NCBI GenBank assembly: GCA_020025475.1
Contig: JAHHSA010000036.1
Span: 1 to 15,621, forward strand
Reading direction: 5' to 3'
Origin: Oscillibacter sp.
Lineage (GTDB): Bacteria > Bacillota > Clostridia > Oscillospirales > Oscillospiraceae
DNA length: 15,621 bases
Shown here: piece after piece, positions 1 through 8,200 of the stretch
Numbering within the stretch: the stretch's first letter is position 1
Layout: each line of letters begins with the position of its first letter
Notes under the pieces: model-generated
Databases searched by the model: none
Seen by the model: the letters and a program-made list of their open reading frames with translations, nothing else
Told to the model about the DNA's origin: nothing
Position numbers and translations under genes: made by a program

Positions 1-574
1 GCGCCACAGAGGGCTCGGAGGGCTTCACCGGGCGGATGTGACCGCCGCCGGAGCCGGAGCCGCCGGAACCGCCGCCAGACTGGCCGCCGGAGCCTGCCCG
101 GGTGATCTGCACGGTGAATGGGGCGGTGGAGGTGTCTCCCACTGTCTGGTTGGAGGCCTCGTCGATGCTGACAATCTTGGAGGAGTCCAACGAGATGGTA
201 CGGGGAGCGCTGCCACTGTAGGTGTAGGTCACCCGCGCCACGTCGTAGGTACCTGCCTCATACTTGTTGTCCCCGGCAAAGAAGCCGAAGTACAGGACGC
301 CATCCTTCACTGTCTTGACAGTGGCCTCGTTCTTTGTGTCATCCAGATAGGTGATGGAGGAGAGCTGCACGTCTGAGGAGGAGGGGCGAATGCCAAATTC
401 CGCACCTGCGAACTTTTCGTCTGCTTCCAGCCTGATGTCGAAGGAGAAGGTGTTTTCCCGGCGGTCCAGCTGGATATTAGACACTGAGGGAGTGATCTGC
501 GCCGCAAAGGCGCTGGACGTCAGCAGGCACGCAGCCACAGCACCGACGCCTAGGTGTTTCATATAATGATTCAT
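1..574 (-). CDS. Secreted cohesin-like domain protein with Gly/Ser linker, 3' end outside window
   Basis: The reading frame is open from the ATG at 574 to the window edge (191 codons), so the C-terminus is missing. Residues 1 to about 25 form a signal peptide (MKHLGVGAVAACLLTSSAFA, then AQ). About residues 26-145 look like a beta-sandwich of the cohesin or cohesin-like type: FSFDIRLEADEKFAGAEFGI, then GVLYFGFFAGDN followed by TYDVARVTYTY, which match the usual cohesin strand pattern. A Gly/Ser-rich linker (GGSGSGGG) follows, then HIRPVKPSEPS. The start is set by GGAGG at 579-583, 4 nt before the first ATG; a second in-frame ATG at 562 is too far away. It lies 57 nt downstream of a dockerin-bearing LRR gene on the same strand, so it may be the docking partner or surface anchor for these proteins. 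That role is inference: the anchoring module, if any, is outside the window, and the domain could be a cohesin-fold module with another ligand. Confidence 0.72.
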   Translation of the reverse strand, partial: MNHYMKHLGVGAVAACLLTSSAFAAQITPSVSNIQLDRRENTFSFDIRLEADEKFAGAEFGIRPSSSDVQLSSITYLDDTKNEATVKTVKDGVLYFGFFAGDNKYEAGTYDVARVTYTYSGSAPRTISLDSSKIVSIDEASNQTVGDTSTAPFTVQITRAGSGGQSGGGSGGSGSGGGHIRPVKPSEPSVA

Positions 575-585
575 AATACCTCCGG

Positions 586-611
586 AAAGGGGGGCGGTAC
601 GGCCCCCCTTT
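586..611 (-). terminator. GC-rich hairpin in the LRR/cohesin intercistronic gap
   Basis: AAAGGGGGGC (586-595) pairs with GCCCCCCTTT (602-611) around a 6-nt loop, a perfect 10-bp stem. In the direction of the flanking genes (minus) only three T follow before the ribosome site of the next gene. On the plus strand it is followed by TTTTTT, where it would be a textbook terminator, but no plus-strand gene ends here. It may be a partial terminator or attenuator, or an RNA-processing or stability hairpin that lowers the downstream gene relative to the LRR genes. Confidence 0.55.
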
Positions 612-631
612 TTTATTGTGTGTAATGTCAA

Positions 632-3124
632 TCAGCGGCTGACAGTGAAGTTCTGCAGGATCTGGATGAAGTCCGTAATGTCAATCAGCTGATCCTGATT
701 GAAGTCGCAGCGCTTGGCGGTGTTCCAGTTTGCATCCCCGGAAACGGCCCGGTAGAACTGCTGGGCCCAGGTAATATCCAGCTGATCCACAACGCCGTCT
801 TTGTTCAGGTCAAAGCGCATGGGACCGACAAAGATGTCCTCATCGGGCTCGATGCCGGTTACCTTGCCGTAGGCCACCTGCTCCTGGCTGTCCCAGCCGG
901 AGATGGTCAGGCCGGTGACCTTGAAGCTGGGCTCCTCACCGATGACAGTGAACCGGGCAATGGACTTCTCTGCCTCCGTGGCGAAGAGACCGGGGCCGTC
1001 CTGCAGGTAGCAGAGCATGGCACTGCCAACGAACTTGCCGCCCTTTTGCTGGCCGTTCACCTGTCCCAGAAGCACGAAGCCGCTCTGGCCCTGGACCTCC
1101 ACATCGGTGCCGGTGGTCTCAAAGTTCACCTGGACCGTTGCGATGCGAGAAGCCTTGGAGAGGTTCACGAAGAAAGGAATCTTGCCGGTCTCCGTCACGT
1201 CGTCGCCTGCCCGTACAGAAGCAGCGGCGGTGATGGCGTCCGTGGGAGTGGGGGTGGGCGGAGGCGTTACGGAGGAGGGCGTCACCGTGATTTTGCAGGT
1301 GGCCTCCAGGCCGTTGGCGGTGGTGGCAGTGATGGTGGCAGAGCCCTGGGACACGGCTGTTACCAGGCCTCGAGAGCTGACCTCTGCCACGGAGGCGGAG
1401 GAGGTCTTCCAGGTGACAGACTTGTCCGTTGCCGTATCGGGGAGTACGGTGGCAGACAGCTGGAGCTTCTGGCCCTCGGTGAGGGAGGCTGCGGTGCGGC
1501 TCAGTTTGATCTCGGCGGGAATGGTGGGATCCACCTGGCTATCTCCGCCGGAAGCTTCTCCGTCAATGACGGCGAAATAACCAAGGTCGTTCACCTGTGC
1601 CATCAGAGTGCCGGAAACGGTGTTGGTGGGAACCAGGGTGACCTGGGAGCCTTTCAGGGTGTAGAGCTTGGCTCCGCTGCCCATGTCCTTGGGACGGCCC
1701 ACCGACAGCGCCATGGTCTCAGGGGCGGAGGCACCGTTGGCCATGGAGATCTGATAGACGGCCACCGTACCGTTTGTGGAATTCCGGAAGGCGTCAAACT
1801 GGGGGCCGCTGGTGACCTGCTTCACGTTCAGAGTCTCTCCCATGTGGAAAGCACCAGTGACCTTGACCTTCTTGCCCATATCCAGCAGGCTGATGGTTCC
1901 CACGTCCAGGTCCGTCAGTGCCTGGGGACCGGAGACGGTCTGGTACTGCCAGCCGAATTCCTCTGCGTGGTTGATGGCCCACTTCTCACCGTTGGAACCG
2001 CTGGCCACATAGACGATCAGGTCGGAAGCTGCATCCTCAAAAGGATCGAAGTACATACCGTCCACAGAGGGGAAGGTAAGCACGCTGCGGGGGACGTAGA
2101 CACGCTGCAGATTGGTGCAGCCGTCGAAGATGGAGGAGCCCATGGTGCTCATGCCTTCGGGCAGGATCAGGGTGGAGATGCTGGTGCAGTTCCGGAAGGC
2201 ATACATGCCCAGGGTACGCAGGGTAGATGGGAAGGTCACCCGCTGTAAGCTGGTGCTGCCGTCGAACATGCTCATCTCCAGGTCAATGATAGGAGCCTCA
2301 ATGACAACATCCGTCAGATCCTTGCAGTTGGACAGCAGCCCTGCGCCCATACTGGTGACTGTGGAGGGAATGGTGATCTCCCGGAGGCTAGTGCCCTCAA
2401 AGGCATTGCCGCCCAGAATGGTGCAGCTGGCGGGGATTTCGACAGAGGTCAGGCCTTTGGCCGTGCGGAAGCCGCTGGCCCAGATCTGGTTGATGGGATG
2501 GCCATTGACCTCGGAAGGAATGACATAGCTGCCGGTGCGGCCGCAGGGATAGGCGATCAGTGCGCAGTTGGGATCTTCGTACTGAGGCTCACCTTCGTCC
2601 ACCCAGGGGCCGAACATGACGCCATTGTCATCGGTGAAGTAGTAGGGGTTGCCCGGGTCCACCTGGATCTCCGTCATGCTGGAGCATCCTTTGAAGACGT
2701 TGCCGGTGATGTACTCGGCGCAGGCGGGAATGGTGCACTCGGTCAGCTTGGGGCAGTTGATAAAGGCGCTGACCCGAATGGTCAGGTTTGCACCGTTGTC
2801 AGGCTCGGAGAAGTAGATGGCCTGCAGCTCGGTGCAGCCCTCAAAGGCGTTGTAGCCGATGGTGCTGACGGAACCGGGGATGGTAACGCTGGTGACGTTG
2901 TCGTTGTTTTTGAAGGCCTCCGGGGCAATGGTGGTAACGGTGTGGGGGATGGTGATATCGCCGCCGGGGCCATAGTAGCCCAGTAACTGGCCGTCTTTGA
3001 TATTGGCACCCACCAGGCCGTCATTGGCGGCGTAGGCCGCGGAAGTCAGCAGGAACAGGGAGCAAAGTGCCGCAAACAGGCCTACCGTCCAGAGTGCGGC
3101 GCGGGATCTTGTTGTTGTCTGCAT
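632..3124 (-). CDS. Secreted BspA-like LRR protein with Big_2, cohesin-like and dockerin domains
   Basis: This is an 830-residue extracellular protein. Residues 1-33 are a signal peptide (hydrophobic core, cleavage near AYA-AND). About 50-370 are LRR_5/BspA-type repeats with the recurring pattern of ITIPxxVTxIxxxAFxxCxxL, e.g. VTSVTIPGSVSTIGYNAFEG. About 400-525 is a module I do not recognise. About 535-615 is a Big_2 Ig-like domain (SVTWKTSSASVAEV, GSATITATTANG). A PPPTPTPT linker precedes a cohesin-like beta domain at about 630-765. The C-terminal dockerin (768-828) has two Ca-binding loops, DLNKDGVVDQLD and DFNQDQLIDITD; the second has Gln where Gly is usual. The start has AAAGGA 7 nt upstream. 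It lies 20 nt downstream of the other LRR gene and is surely co-transcribed. Known members of the LRR_5 family are adhesins or ligand-binding surface proteins; the ligand here is unknown. Confidence 0.88.
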   Translation of the reverse strand: MQTTTRSRAALWTVGLFAALCSLFLLTSAAYAANDGLVGANIKDGQLLGYYGPGGDITIPHTVTTIAPEAFKNNDNVTSVTIPGSVSTIGYNAFEGCTELQAIYFSEPDNGANLTIRVSAFINCPKLTECTIPACAEYITGNVFKGCSSMTEIQVDPGNPYYFTDDNGVMFGPWVDEGEPQYEDPNCALIAYPCGRTGSYVIPSEVNGHPINQIWASGFRTAKGLTSVEIPASCTILGGNAFEGTSLREITIPSTVTSMGAGLLSNCKDLTDVVIEAPIIDLEMSMFDGSTSLQRVTFPSTLRTLGMYAFRNCTSISTLILPEGMSTMGSSIFDGCTNLQRVYVPRSVLTFPSVDGMYFDPFEDAASDLIVYVASGSNGEKWAINHAEEFGWQYQTVSGPQALTDLDVGTISLLDMGKKVKVTGAFHMGETLNVKQVTSGPQFDAFRNSTNGTVAVYQISMANGASAPETMALSVGRPKDMGSGAKLYTLKGSQVTLVPTNTVSGTLMAQVNDLGYFAVIDGEASGGDSQVDPTIPAEIKLSRTAASLTEGQKLQLSATVLPDTATDKSVTWKTSSASVAEVSSRGLVTAVSQGSATITATTANGLEATCKITVTPSSVTPPPTPTPTDAITAAASVRAGDDVTETGKIPFFVNLSKASRIATVQVNFETTGTDVEVQGQSGFVLLGQVNGQQKGGKFVGSAMLCYLQDGPGLFATEAEKSIARFTVIGEEPSFKVTGLTISGWDSQEQVAYGKVTGIEPDEDIFVGPMRFDLNKDGVVDQLDITWAQQFYRAVSGDANWNTAKRCDFNQDQLIDITDFIQILQNFTVSR

Positions 3125-3144
3125 AGTAAAATCCTTTCTTATCT

Positions 3145-4821
3145 TCAGAAATTGAGCAGGCTGCGGAAAATGGCCACCAAGTCCTCCAGATCTACAGTAC
3201 CATCGCTGTTGACATCTGCCTTGGAGGCATTGTTCCAGTTGTCTGACTTGGAGGTTTCCTGGTAGTAGCGCTGGGCTTCGGTAATGTCCACCTGGTCCAC
3301 AGTCCCGTCGCCGTTGACGTCGTAATCAGCAACCAACACGGAAGCACTGTCCTGATTCACAGTCACAGTGCCGCTGGCAGCAGGACTGTCCAGGCCGGTG
3401 ATGCCGCTGACGGCGGTCTTGGCAATGGTGAGGGTCAGTCTGCCGGTGATGTCAGTCTCGGGAATCAGGGTGACGGTGGCGATCTTCATTTGCTCGTCTC
3501 CGGTGTAGCCCAACACGTTGTCCAGCTGGTTAAACATCAGATCCACAGTGCCTCTGACATCCTCCTTGTGGGTCACATTGCCGAACACCTGGCCTGTGCC
3601 GGTCGCCGTGTCCAGCGTCATCCTGGCGGGATCATAGGTCAGCTTCACCAGCATGGTGCTGACGCAGCTGGCACTGTCCAGATACAGATCGAACTTGGCC
3701 TTGCAGTCCTCGGTCAGTCCTGCCGCCTGCAGGGAGAGACTGGCCTCGACCACGGCAGGAGCAGCAGCAGCAGATCCAACCACCACGGTGGTTCTGGCTG
3801 AATCGTAGAATTCAGTGGTGCCGCCCCAAGTCTCCTGCCGGGGAGCGATGGAAGCAGCAACCTCCTCATTGGGAACGCTGATCACGCTGTCCTGCGCCAT
3901 GCCCTTGAAGCAACTGCTGTTTGCGGTAATTGGGGTCTCGCTCAACAGATTCAGAGTCTTTAGCGCGGAGCATCCGTTGAAGGCAAAGCGCTCCACAGTG
4001 GTGACCGTGGAGGGAACGGTGATCTCCGTGATGCAGGCGTTGTTCCGGAACAGGAAAGGAGCCAGAGTGGTCACGTTCAGGCCGCCTGCAGTGGCGGGCA
4101 AAGTGACTTTGCTTTCCCTCAGGCCAAAGGGATAGATGGACAAAATGGCACCGCCGTCCTCGCCCCGCTGATACACCAGGTTGTTCTCTGCAAAGATGTT
4201 CTGGTTTCCGGAAGCTACGGTAACGGTATCCAGAGCGGTGCAGCCATAGAAGATATTGCCGTTGTTCAGGTCCGTCAGTCTGGCGGGCAGCTGGACGCTC
4301 TTCAGGGAAGTGCAGTTGATAAACACTGCGTTTCTGATCGCCAGGGAATCGGCGGTGTCAGGGTCGAAGGTAAGCGACTCCAGAGCGGTGCAGCCCTCGA
4401 AGGCGTTTGCGCCCAGCATGGTCATGGAACCGGGAATATTCACGGATTTCAGCCCGGTGCAGCCCCCAAATGCGCTTGAAGGGAGATCCGTATAGCCCTC
4501 GGGGATGGAAACGGAGGTAATGGCCTCGTTGCCCTGAAAGGCGCTGGACTTGATGGTGGTAACAGGATACACGACCTCGTTGATGGTTGCGGTGGCGGGG
4601 AGGGTGACGTCGGAACTGGTGCCGCTGTAGTCCGTCACAGAAACGATTTTGTTCCTGTCCTGCTCAATGGTGAAGTCACCCTCTGTCACAGACGCTGCAT
4701 GGGCACTGGTGCTGCCCAGCAGCAAAAAAATGGCCAGCAGCGAGGTGAATGTGATCAAGAGTTTGGCTCCGCTGTGGGTGCCGGTTTTTCCCGAGAACGC
4801 ATAATTATACACGCTATACAT
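3145..4821 (-). CDS. Secreted BspA-like LRR protein with cohesin-like and dockerin domains
   Basis: This is a 558-residue protein from the ATG at 4821, chosen because AGAAGGAG lies 5 nt upstream. The frame is open 24 codons further up to an ATG at 4893, but that start has no ribosome site. Residues 1 to about 42 are a long signal peptide (LLITFTSLLAIFLLLGSTSA, then HAAS). About 70-330 are LRR_5/BspA repeats, with a likely signature in AFEGCTALESLTF. About 355-495 is a cohesin-like domain containing VKLTYDPARMTL, the classic cohesin strand motif. The dockerin (about 498-556) has two canonical loops, DVNGDGTVDQVD and DVNSDGTVDLED. Unlike the 830-residue neighbour, it lacks a Big_2 domain. It is the first gene of the leftward operon, with a promoter about 240 nt upstream. 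The likely role is an extracellular adhesin or ligand-binding subunit brought to the surface by its dockerin; the ligand cannot be read from sequence. Confidence 0.87.
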   Translation of the reverse strand: MYSVYNYAFSGKTGTHSGAKLLITFTSLLAIFLLLGSTSAHAASVTEGDFTIEQDRNKIVSVTDYSGTSSDVTLPATATINEVVYPVTTIKSSAFQGNEAITSVSIPEGYTDLPSSAFGGCTGLKSVNIPGSMTMLGANAFEGCTALESLTFDPDTADSLAIRNAVFINCTSLKSVQLPARLTDLNNGNIFYGCTALDTVTVASGNQNIFAENNLVYQRGEDGGAILSIYPFGLRESKVTLPATAGGLNVTTLAPFLFRNNACITEITVPSTVTTVERFAFNGCSALKTLNLLSETPITANSSCFKGMAQDSVISVPNEEVAASIAPRQETWGGTTEFYDSARTTVVVGSAAAAPAVVEASLSLQAAGLTEDCKAKFDLYLDSASCVSTMLVKLTYDPARMTLDTATGTGQVFGNVTHKEDVRGTVDLMFNQLDNVLGYTGDEQMKIATVTLIPETDITGRLTLTIAKTAVSGITGLDSPAASGTVTVNQDSASVLVADYDVNGDGTVDQVDITEAQRYYQETSKSDNWNNASKADVNSDGTVDLEDLVAIFRSLLNF

Positions 4822-4947
4822 ACTTTCTCCTTCTGGAGGGGCTGCCGGACCATTCTCACAGCATATCCATATAGAACCTATGCACAGTGCCATCAGTCCG
4901 CAGTCCCCGTGGTATGATTTTGGGCGCTCAGTTTTCTCTCACCTAAA

Positions 4948-4963
4948 GTTAGTTTATACTAAC
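4948..4963. promoter_or_regulatory. Dyad GTTAGT-N4-ACTAAC, copy 1
   Basis: This perfect 6-bp inverted repeat with a 4-nt spacer lies in the AT-rich region upstream of the LRR operon. It sits about 80 nt downstream of the predicted leftward start site and overlaps a TATAAA on the minus strand. A related dyad occurs at 5077-5096. The size and symmetry suit a dimeric repressor. It resembles DtxR-like metal-regulator boxes (TTAG...CTAA), but I would not assign the regulator from this alone. Confidence 0.4.
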
Positions 4964-5034
4964 CGTGGATTAAAATAAAAACAAACCACCCGGAATTAGT
5001 AAACTCGGTTCATTTTTTCACTTTTCTCAAAAGA

Positions 5035-5048
5035 ACAGTAACTACTGT
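5035..5048. promoter_or_regulatory. Dyad ACAGTA-AC-TACTGT over the leftward -10
   Basis: This is a perfect 6-bp inverted repeat. It overlaps five of the six bases of the -10 hexamer of the leftward LRR-operon promoter. A related sequence occupies the same position in the rightward protease promoter (5146-5159). A repressor bound here would block RNA polymerase. Confidence 0.45.
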
Positions 5049-5072
5049 ATTCCAAAAATATGATGTTGTCAA
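5044..5072 (-). promoter_or_regulatory. Sigma-A promoter for the leftward LRR operon
   Basis: On the minus strand a perfect TTGACA (5072-5067) is followed after exactly 17 nt by TACAGT (5049-5044). Transcription would start near 5037, giving a leader of about 215 nt before the ATG at 4821. The region is AT-rich and lies between divergent genes. Confidence 0.6.
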
Positions 5073-5076
5073 CCAC

Positions 5077-5096
5077 AAGTTAGATAAAACTAACTT
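5077..5096. promoter_or_regulatory. Dyad AAGTTAG-N6-CTAACTT, copy 2
   Basis: This is a perfect 7-bp inverted repeat with a 6-nt spacer. It shares the GTTAG...CTAAC core with 4948-4963. It lies just upstream of the leftward -35 and between the two divergent promoters, where a bound protein could affect both. Confidence 0.42.
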
Positions 5097-5121
5097 TTTT
5101 TTATTTTCTTTCCAAAAAGGG

Positions 5122-5150
5122 TTGCATTTTAAAAAAATTAAAAGTATAGT
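5122..5150 (+). promoter_or_regulatory. Sigma-A promoter for the protease gene
   Basis: TTGCAT (5122-5127), a 17-nt A/T-rich spacer and TATAGT (5145-5150) form a near-consensus promoter. The start site would fall near 5157, about 74 nt upstream of the ATG at 5231. The leader contains the nested hairpin at 5170-5221. Confidence 0.62.
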
Positions 5151-5159
5151 AAGAACTGT
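5146..5159. promoter_or_regulatory. Imperfect dyad ATAGTAAGAACTGT over the protease -10/+1
   Basis: It matches the dyad at 5035-5048 at 11 of 14 positions and overlaps the -10 and predicted start of the protease promoter. It holds the same position relative to the -10 as that dyad does in the leftward promoter, which suggests one regulator for both units. Confidence 0.38.
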
Positions 5160-5169
5160 TGGTTGTTCA

Positions 5170-5221
5170 CTTACTCAAAAGAACATTCATAAAAATACAC
5201 TATCTTTATGAAATGAGTAAG
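5170..5221 (+). promoter_or_regulatory. Nested 5'UTR hairpin covering the protease ribosome site
   Basis: The outer arm CTTACTCA (5170-5177) pairs with TGAGTAAG (5214-5221). The inner arm TTCATAAA (5186-5193) pairs with TTTATGAA (5205-5212). Both are perfect 8-bp stems. The 3' outer arm overlaps the ribosome site AAGAGG (5219-5224), 6 nt before the ATG at 5231. The structure is A/T-rich and of moderate strength, as expected of a translational switch, but no ligand or trigger can be read. Confidence 0.5.
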
Positions 5222-5230
5222 AGGTTCTAC

Positions 5231-8200
5231 ATGAAACAACTGTTTTTGAAAAAAGGGGGAGTACTGGCTCTCACCGCTGCTCTGCTCCTTTCCTCCCTCA
5301 CGCTGACGCCTGTACACGCGGCGGAGGGAGCAGCGGACAGCGCACTTTTTACCCCTGAAACGCCGCCGATTACGGAGCAGTGCCACCGGGAGGATGAGCC
5401 AGTCCACATCGTGATTGAACTGGAGGAAGCCCCTCTGCTGGAGGATCGCTCCGGTTCCCAGACCCTTCTGTCCACCTCGGACTATCTGTCTTCCTCTCAG
5501 GCCCAGCGGCGGGAGGCCCGTCTGGCCTCTGCCCGTAGCCAGACCAAGCGCACTCTCCGCACCAGCGGGCTGGATGTGACCGTGGAGCACGAATATTCCG
5601 CCGTTCTCAACGGCCTCTCCGTGGTGGCCGATTACGGCGACCTGGAAGCCATCCAGGCACTGGACGGAGTGAAGAACGCCTTTGTTGCCCAGAGTTACGA
5701 GCTGATTCGCCCCGTGGCCTATGAGCCCTTCCTCAGCGACAGCGTCCCCTCCATTGGCGGTGATCTGGTCGGCAGCGCAGACCAGACCGGCAAAGGCTCC
5801 GTCGTTGCCATTTTGGACACCGGCCTAGACATCAACCATGAGGCGTTTTCCGGCGCTGTGAACATGCCCAAATACAACAAGGCCGATATCGCCCGCCTCC
5901 AGCGGGAGAATCGTCTGACCGTGGGAACACTGAGCACCGATGCCCTCTACAAGAGCGACAAGATCCCCTATGCCTATGACTACGCCGACGGCGACACCAA
6001 CGTGTCCGGCGGCGATTCCCACGGCACCCATGTGGCCGGGATTGTAGGCGCCAATGCCGGAGGCACCGTAACCGGAGTGGCCCCCGACGCCCAGCTGATG
6101 ATTATGAAGGTTTTCAATGACGAGGGCACCGGCGCCACCGACGATGTGCTGCTGGCCGCCCTGGATGATGCCGTCAAGCTGGGCTGCGACGCCATCAACA
6201 TGAGCCTGGGCACCCCCAACGGCTACTCCGAGGCCGGTACAAAGGTCATGCGGGATGTGTATCAGCGGGTCTCTGACGCCGGCGTGAGTCTGATGGTAGC
6301 TGCGGGCAACGCCTACAGCTCCTCCTATCACGGTTCCTCCGGCAACGACCTGTGCCTGACACAAAATATCGACAACGGCACCGTGGCCTCTCCATCCACC
6401 TATGCTGCAGCGCTCTCCGTAGCCAGCGTCAATAATACGACGGCCATGGCGCCCTACATGCTGGTGAACGAGCGGCAAATCCGCTATTTGGACTCCGGCG
6501 ACAGCGCTGTCCAGCAGCTTGTCAGTCTGGAGGGCCAGTTCTCCTACGTGGACTGCGGCTACGGCGCAAAGGCAGACTATGACCACGTCTCTGTCTCCGG
6601 CAAGATTGCCCTGATCCAGCGTGGCGGCATGGAGGACGGCCAGGTCCTGAACTTCGCAGCCAAGGAAGCCAACGCTGCGGCAGCCGGCGCCATCGCCGCC
6701 CTCATCTACGACAATGTGGAGGGCGATCTGGTGTCTATGGCTACCACCCACGCCATCCCTTGCGTATTTATCAGTCGGGCCGACGGCCTTTGGATGCTGG
6801 AGCAGGACAACCAGACCGTGGGTATCAGCGCCGCCTATCTGGGCAAGTTCCGGGACGCCTACAGCGGCAAAATGTCCGACTTCTCCTCCTGGGGCGTGAC
6901 GCCGGACCTGAAAATGAAACCGGAGATTGCCGCACCCGGCGGCAATATTTATTCCACACTGCCAAACGGACTCTACGGCAGCATGAGCGGCACCTCCATG
7001 GCCTCCCCTCATATGGCGGGCGCCGCGGCGGTCATGAACCAGTACATCAGCGAAAAGCTGGACGGCATCAATATGACGCCCGCTCAGCGCCGGGACCTGG
7101 CCAACGCTCTGATGATGAGCACCGCCGTGTGCGTGAAGGATGAGAACGGCAATCCCGCCTCTCCCAGAAAGCAGGGCGCAGGTCTGGTCCAGCTGGACCG
7201 AGCCACGGAGACCGGCGTATACCTCGTTGGAGATGACGGCGGCTGCCCCCTGGCAAACCTTGGTGAGAGTGCTGATGGCCGCTTCACCGTCAGCTTCCGC
7301 GCCAGAAACCTGCTGGACACTCCCGCATCCTATGCCGTCTCCGCCGTGGTCCTCACCGAGGACACCGTCCGGGGCGAGGACGGACGACTGTATATGGCCG
7401 AGCGCAGTGCCGTGCTCTCTGAGGACGACGTCACCGTGACCGCACCCTCCACTGTGACTGTGGACGGCAGCGGCGAGAGCCGCGTGCAGGTCGGTGTGCA
7501 GCTCACTGAACAGGGGCGCAGAACACTGGACAGCAAATTCCCCAACGGCATCTTCGTAGAGGGCTTTGTGCAGCTGACGCCCGCAGAGGAGACCGGTGTC
7601 AGCCTCTCTCTCCCCTTCATGGGCTTCTATGGTGACTGGGCCGATGCCCCCCTCTTTGATGCGTCCGGCTACAGTGACGAGGCAGCAAACGTCACCGAGA
7701 TGTGGCTGGGATATTTCGATCATTACACGGGGGGAGGCTACCTGCTGGGCAAGAGCCAGTACGGCGGTGAGCCCGTGGTGGACGAAGACAAGATTGCAAT
7801 CCCCGGCGGCAGACACAACAAGCATGTAACCGCCGTCACGGCCCTTCTCCGCAACGCAGAGGACCTGACCTTCTCCGTGAAAAACAGCAGCGGCGAGACC
7901 GTCTACCAGGAGAACAAGGGGCGTGAGCACAAGAGCATCTATGATTTTGAGGGCTTCTACACCCCTATGGCCCCCAGAGGCTGGGAGCCCTTTGATACCT
8001 GGGGCGATCCATTGCCTGACGGCCGCTACACCTACACCGTCTCCGGCGTGATTGACGGCGAGACCCAGTCGGTTTCCTTCCCCATCACCGTGGACAGCGA
8101 GCAGCCCCAGGTCCTCTCCAGCGAGGTGGACGGCTCCATCTGGCGCGTCACTGTTCAGGACAACCACTACGTCCAGTCCGTCTGCGCCACCCTGGGCTCC

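Noticed and set aside
586..614. Plus-strand intrinsic terminator
   Set aside because: The structure and T6 are perfect, but no plus-strand gene precedes it, so it was annotated by its place in the minus-strand operon.
1046..2248. 400-codon plus-strand open frame inside the 830-residue LRR gene
   Set aside because: Low-complexity Gly/His-rich translation with no motif; the opposite strand encodes signal peptide, LRR, Big_2 and dockerin.
4822..4893. 24-codon N-terminal extension of the 558-residue LRR protein
   Set aside because: No ribosome site at the ATG at 4893, while 4821 has AGAAGGAG and gives a normal signal peptide.
5159..5230. Upstream starts for the protease (TTG 5159, ATG 5213)
   Set aside because: 5159 lies at the predicted transcription start and neither has a ribosome site; 5231 has AAGAGG and starts a standard signal peptide.
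5825..8167. 780-codon open frame antisense to the protease
   Set aside because: It mirrors a GC-rich gene with a complete S8 triad. Its translation is rich in Gly, His, Val and Ala without domain motifs, as expected of an antisense shadow.
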